Of a stretch of 64,000 nucleotides of DNA, positions 61,073 to 64,000 are shown one piece after another. Source of the DNA: Ceratobasidium sp. AG-K (taxonomy: Eukaryota; Basidiomycota; Agaricomycetes; Cantharellales; Ceratobasidiaceae); contig JAWNGF010000003.1 in NCBI GenBank assembly GCA_037039685.1, forward strand, positions 4,500,571-4,564,570, given 5' to 3'. The position numbers and the translations under genes are program-made. The notes below the pieces were generated by a model. It saw only the letters and a list, made by a program, of their open reading frames with translations, ran no database searches and was not told the origin of the DNA. Positions within the stretch are counted from its first letter, which is position 1. Each line of letters opens with the position of its first letter.

Positions 61073-61121
61073 TATATAGACTGTGCAATCCATCCTATAC
61101 CCTCTACAATTTATCTTAACT

Positions 61122-63241
61122 TCAGGCCTTGGTCTTGATGAGCCCAGCCATCATATCAAAGCTATTTCCATCTGGCTGGAGATCAATAAAGCTCGTGCCG
61201 CCTCGTTCCGGCAAGGTCCTCAAGAACCCGGTAGATGGGTTAATACCGGCGATGCGGACCTTGGTTGGAGGGTTAGTTGTCATCAATGTTACTTGCTCAT
61301 CCCTGTTGGTAAAGGGTAAATAGATATTAAACGGTCATCCAACGCTTGTACGAACGAATGCAACCATCTATCAAGGTACAGGTCCATGAACGGCTCAAAC
61401 GAACCCCTGGACTCGGTAAACTGGCGCCACATGTCTTCAAAAGTAGCCATGATGTTAGCAGCTACGTTCTCCATAGTCAGCGACGGATTTGATGCGTTAT
61501 TCGAGTATAGTTGCTTCAGAGACATGATTGGTGGCTGGTTGAGAACATTGACTCCGCAACCTAAACACGCATATAAGCTATCAACACCAACGAGAATACG
61601 AAGAATACGCACCGATGATCGCATGCATCATGTTATCCATAAAGTTACTTGTAATCAAAATCCCTCCAATCTTCTTCCTGTTCTTTCCATCCTCGTCGAC
61701 CACGTAAATGTCATTTGGCCATTTGAGCCGGACTCGCTCGCCTTCTGGGCCTGGCATAACCTTTCGACATGCTTCCGTGACGGCCAAGCCAAATATGTAC
61801 TGGATGAACACAGCACGGTTGTAGGGTATATCCCGCGAAGGGCGGGTGAGGATGGAGAATTGCAGGCATCCGAGGGGAGAGAGCCAGACGTTGCTTCCTC
61901 GACCCCGACCTGCCGTTTGAATGGTCGCAAGAGAGAGTATTGGGTGAGGTAGCGTCGTCAGGAGGTTTATATTCCTGAAAGCGATTGTCAGTTGTATTCA
62001 ATGAAGGCACAACGAAGAGGTACTCACTTGTCAAATAAGGTTTGCGTGCTTGTAACAACTTCGCCATATAGTAGAACCTCGCCCACCCCCCAGTTTGTTT
62101 GCGTTACAAACGGTTGGTTACCCCGACCATCAAGGAGGGCCTTGAAATATAAGGGAATATTGAATAGAGGGGAATCTGCGGTCGTTGGAAGTGTGTTTTC
62201 GTAGACAATGATATCTCGTACATTCGCCGGCTCGGACGTATCCCCTGTTTCGGCCTCTTTCCGAGCTGCAGCTAACCGATCGCTTTCGCTCCCAAAAAAC
62301 CTAAACTTGTCGGCGGAGTCTTCAAACTCCTTGACGTCGCCTCCAGGTTTAAAGTGTTGGTTAAACGCCGAGAGGATGTTGTCTACAACTCCAGGACGAT
62401 CAGGTGATGCGCAAAGCAACTGGGGGAGCGGCGTTTTAGATAACTTGGTGCTCGCCGCCCCACCGGGGACGAGTAGACCCAAGCCCGCCAGGACCCCCCG
62501 CATGAGTTCGAGGCGCCTTGACTCCCGAGCTGCGACGTTGCTTGATGATTTGGATGCATCAGAATTTTCGAGGACAGATCGGTATGGCTCTTTCGTAATG
62601 GCGTATTCGGGATGGAGTCCCCAGAGGGCGGCGGTACCCCTTCCTACGGCGCAGGTAACGGCGGCTGGTTTGCCATTGGGGTATCGAGCAGCCACGAGCA
62701 CACCAAGGGCACGCATTTGTGGAGTATCCGCGTCTTCAAAAACTCCCCCACCGTTGTAATAGATCCCCTCGAACTTTTGTTCGGAATCCAAGCCGTGTAT
62801 AGTTGCGGTTATATCAAGGAGCTGAGCGCCGGCTTCGCTCTCGTACTCGAACCCTGGATACGCACACCCACGAGACGTTCCTGGGAAGAACTTTAACTCT
62901 CGGTCGCCAATCACTTGAAGTGGAGTCCCAGCTTCCCACTCGACACGGGCAGAGGCAAAGTAGGCACCCGCACAGATTCCCAAGAACGCTCCACCTTGCT
63001 CTACAAATTCCTTGATCTTTGGAATCGACTTGGCCAAGTGCTGGACATAGGGCAGGTCTCGACCACCTGGGATTGCGAGGAGGGCGCAACTAGGGCCCCA
63101 GGGTTCAGTTTCAAGTAGCTTTGCGTCGACCTCTCGGACCGTGTAATTGGGTGAGAGTAAGGTCCGAAGCGTAGTTATGGTGTGGAATAGCGAAGTTTCG
63201 GATACACCAGGCCCCTTGTAGACCAGTACGTCAAGAGGCAT
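61122..63241 (-). CDS. BPL1: Biotin-protein ligase
   Basis: Minus strand from ATG 63241 to TGA 61122, with at least three introns (donor near 62033, one near 61620, and one at 61303-61355). The N-terminal half is a class I glutamine-amidotransferase-like BPL_N domain (LLAIPGGRDLPYV, GICAGAYFAS). The C-terminal half is the catalytic BPL domain with TAGRGRGSNVWLSP (biotinyl-AMP loop), LKWPNDIYV and KKIGGILI, then GCGVNVLNQPP. The end DLQPDGNSFDMMAGLIKTKA is the BPL_C domain. The enzyme attaches biotin to carboxylases such as acetyl-CoA and pyruvate carboxylase. Confidence 0.93.
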
Positions 63242-63445
63242 GAATCAAAGTATCGAGCAGCCAAATGGCTTATAAAGCGGCGGCTCTGCGGGGTATCCTG
63301 AGCGGTGGATGTGGGGCGACCTCTAGAACCGGTCGTCGATCAAGTTTAAATGCGTTCCCACCAAATACCGCGGGGCGCTAAACGTACTTATGTCAGCATG
63401 CCGTGGCGGCGCCACGCCCATCGTCTAACTCGAACCACAATCAAC

Positions 63446-64000
63446 ATGTCGTCCCGACAAGGCTACGCCTCATCCAGAAGCGCAACTCCACGGAGATCAT
63501 ATGCACGGCGAGGAAGCTCTCCCGGGAGTGCATTGCGTCCGCAGTCAAGCATGTCACGTCCCTCTACTGCGCGTTCAACTACAGCCGTATCTACTAACGG
63601 AGATAATCCAAGTTACGTAGTTGCTGTACTAGAAGGCAGAGGTCTGTCTGCTGGATTCATTAAGCGAATTTCTAATGCTGATACGATTCCAATCTAGGCG
63701 TGGCTCGTGAAATTGGAATGGCAGCACTCGACAAGGAGACGGGTCATTGCGTGCTCCTCCAGGCGAGTCTACAGAGCATACATGCTGCCCTTTACCCTTT
63801 TTTTGGTGGCTGAGCGTATATTCATAGATCCCAGACGGCCAAACATACGTTAAAACCTTACATCACCTACGCCATGGGTTTAATTGTCAAAATACAACAC
63901 GATGTGTGACTGACGTTCCAGGCAGTGCATAATCCTTCTGTGATTCTCGTACCTGATACATTTTTACCCTTGGACCCCACACCAAAGTCCAAGGTTTCGC
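63446..64000 (+). CDS. MSH4: MutS homologue MSH4, 5' part (truncated by window end)
   Basis: ATG 63446 opens a Ser/Arg-rich leader. Exon 1 (63446-63641) ends YVVAVLEGRG, exon 2 (63698-63762) reads VAREIGMAALDKETGHCVLL, and exon 3 begins at 63828 with IPDGQTYVKTLHHL. The AVHNPSVILVPDTFLPLDP block near the window end is the MutS connector-type region seen in MSH4. The gene product acts in meiotic crossing-over with MSH5. The exon 2 donor is GC (GCGAGT at 63763), the only choice that preserves phase. The gene is divergent from BPL1, with 204 bp between their start codons. Confidence 0.8.

Overview
The window reads as nuclear DNA of a filamentous basidiomycete. The genes carry many short (about 45-60 nt) GT-AG introns. 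The content fits an Agaricomycete: a myosin-motor chitin synthase, NACHT-WD40 NLRs, a TPR-CHAT protein and a GH43-CBM35 exo-galactanase. The style resembles Rhizoctonia/Ceratobasidiaceae, but that is an inference. All exon models were spliced by eye, and most close in phase.

Layout. 1-8.2 kb: two diverged copies of an unrecognised membrane-protein gene flank an RSC7/Swp82 chromatin-remodelling gene, followed by EMC2. 8.2-11.2 kb: gene-poor. 11.2-17.9 kb: a bZIP transcription factor and a TPR-CHAT (caspase-like) protein with eleven exact-length 45-residue repeats. 17.9-21.5 kb: gene-poor, with a cluster of TGAGTCA sites. 21.5-36.4 kb: two NACHT-WD40 NLR genes in tandem. The first is a pseudogene, split by a transposon-like insertion of about 1.05 kb and carrying two Trp-to-stop changes. 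The second is intact (about 1567 aa). Between them lies a foldback element with two 569-bp inverted arms.

36.6-64 kb is an ordinary gene-dense block: a myosin-chitin synthase (1920 aa), a PHO13-type phosphatase, a phytanoyl-CoA dioxygenase family protein, the ribosome-biogenesis protein SURF6/Rrp14, a secreted GH43-CBM35 enzyme, an arrestin-like hypothetical, an atypical NAD(P)-binding protein, RNA polymerase III subunit RPC34 with a large Ser/Asp/Lys insertion, a four-segment membrane protein, biotin-protein ligase BPL1 and the 5' end of the meiotic gene MSH4.

The left 37 kb holds the accessory material: paralogous membrane genes, CHAT, NLRs, mobile elements and long gene-free stretches. 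The right 27 kb is mostly housekeeping. The most interesting unit is the TPR-CHAT/NLR neighbourhood with its two unusual repeat elements. It may be a self/non-self recognition or cell-death locus under turnover, which is inferred from domain content and not shown by the sequence.
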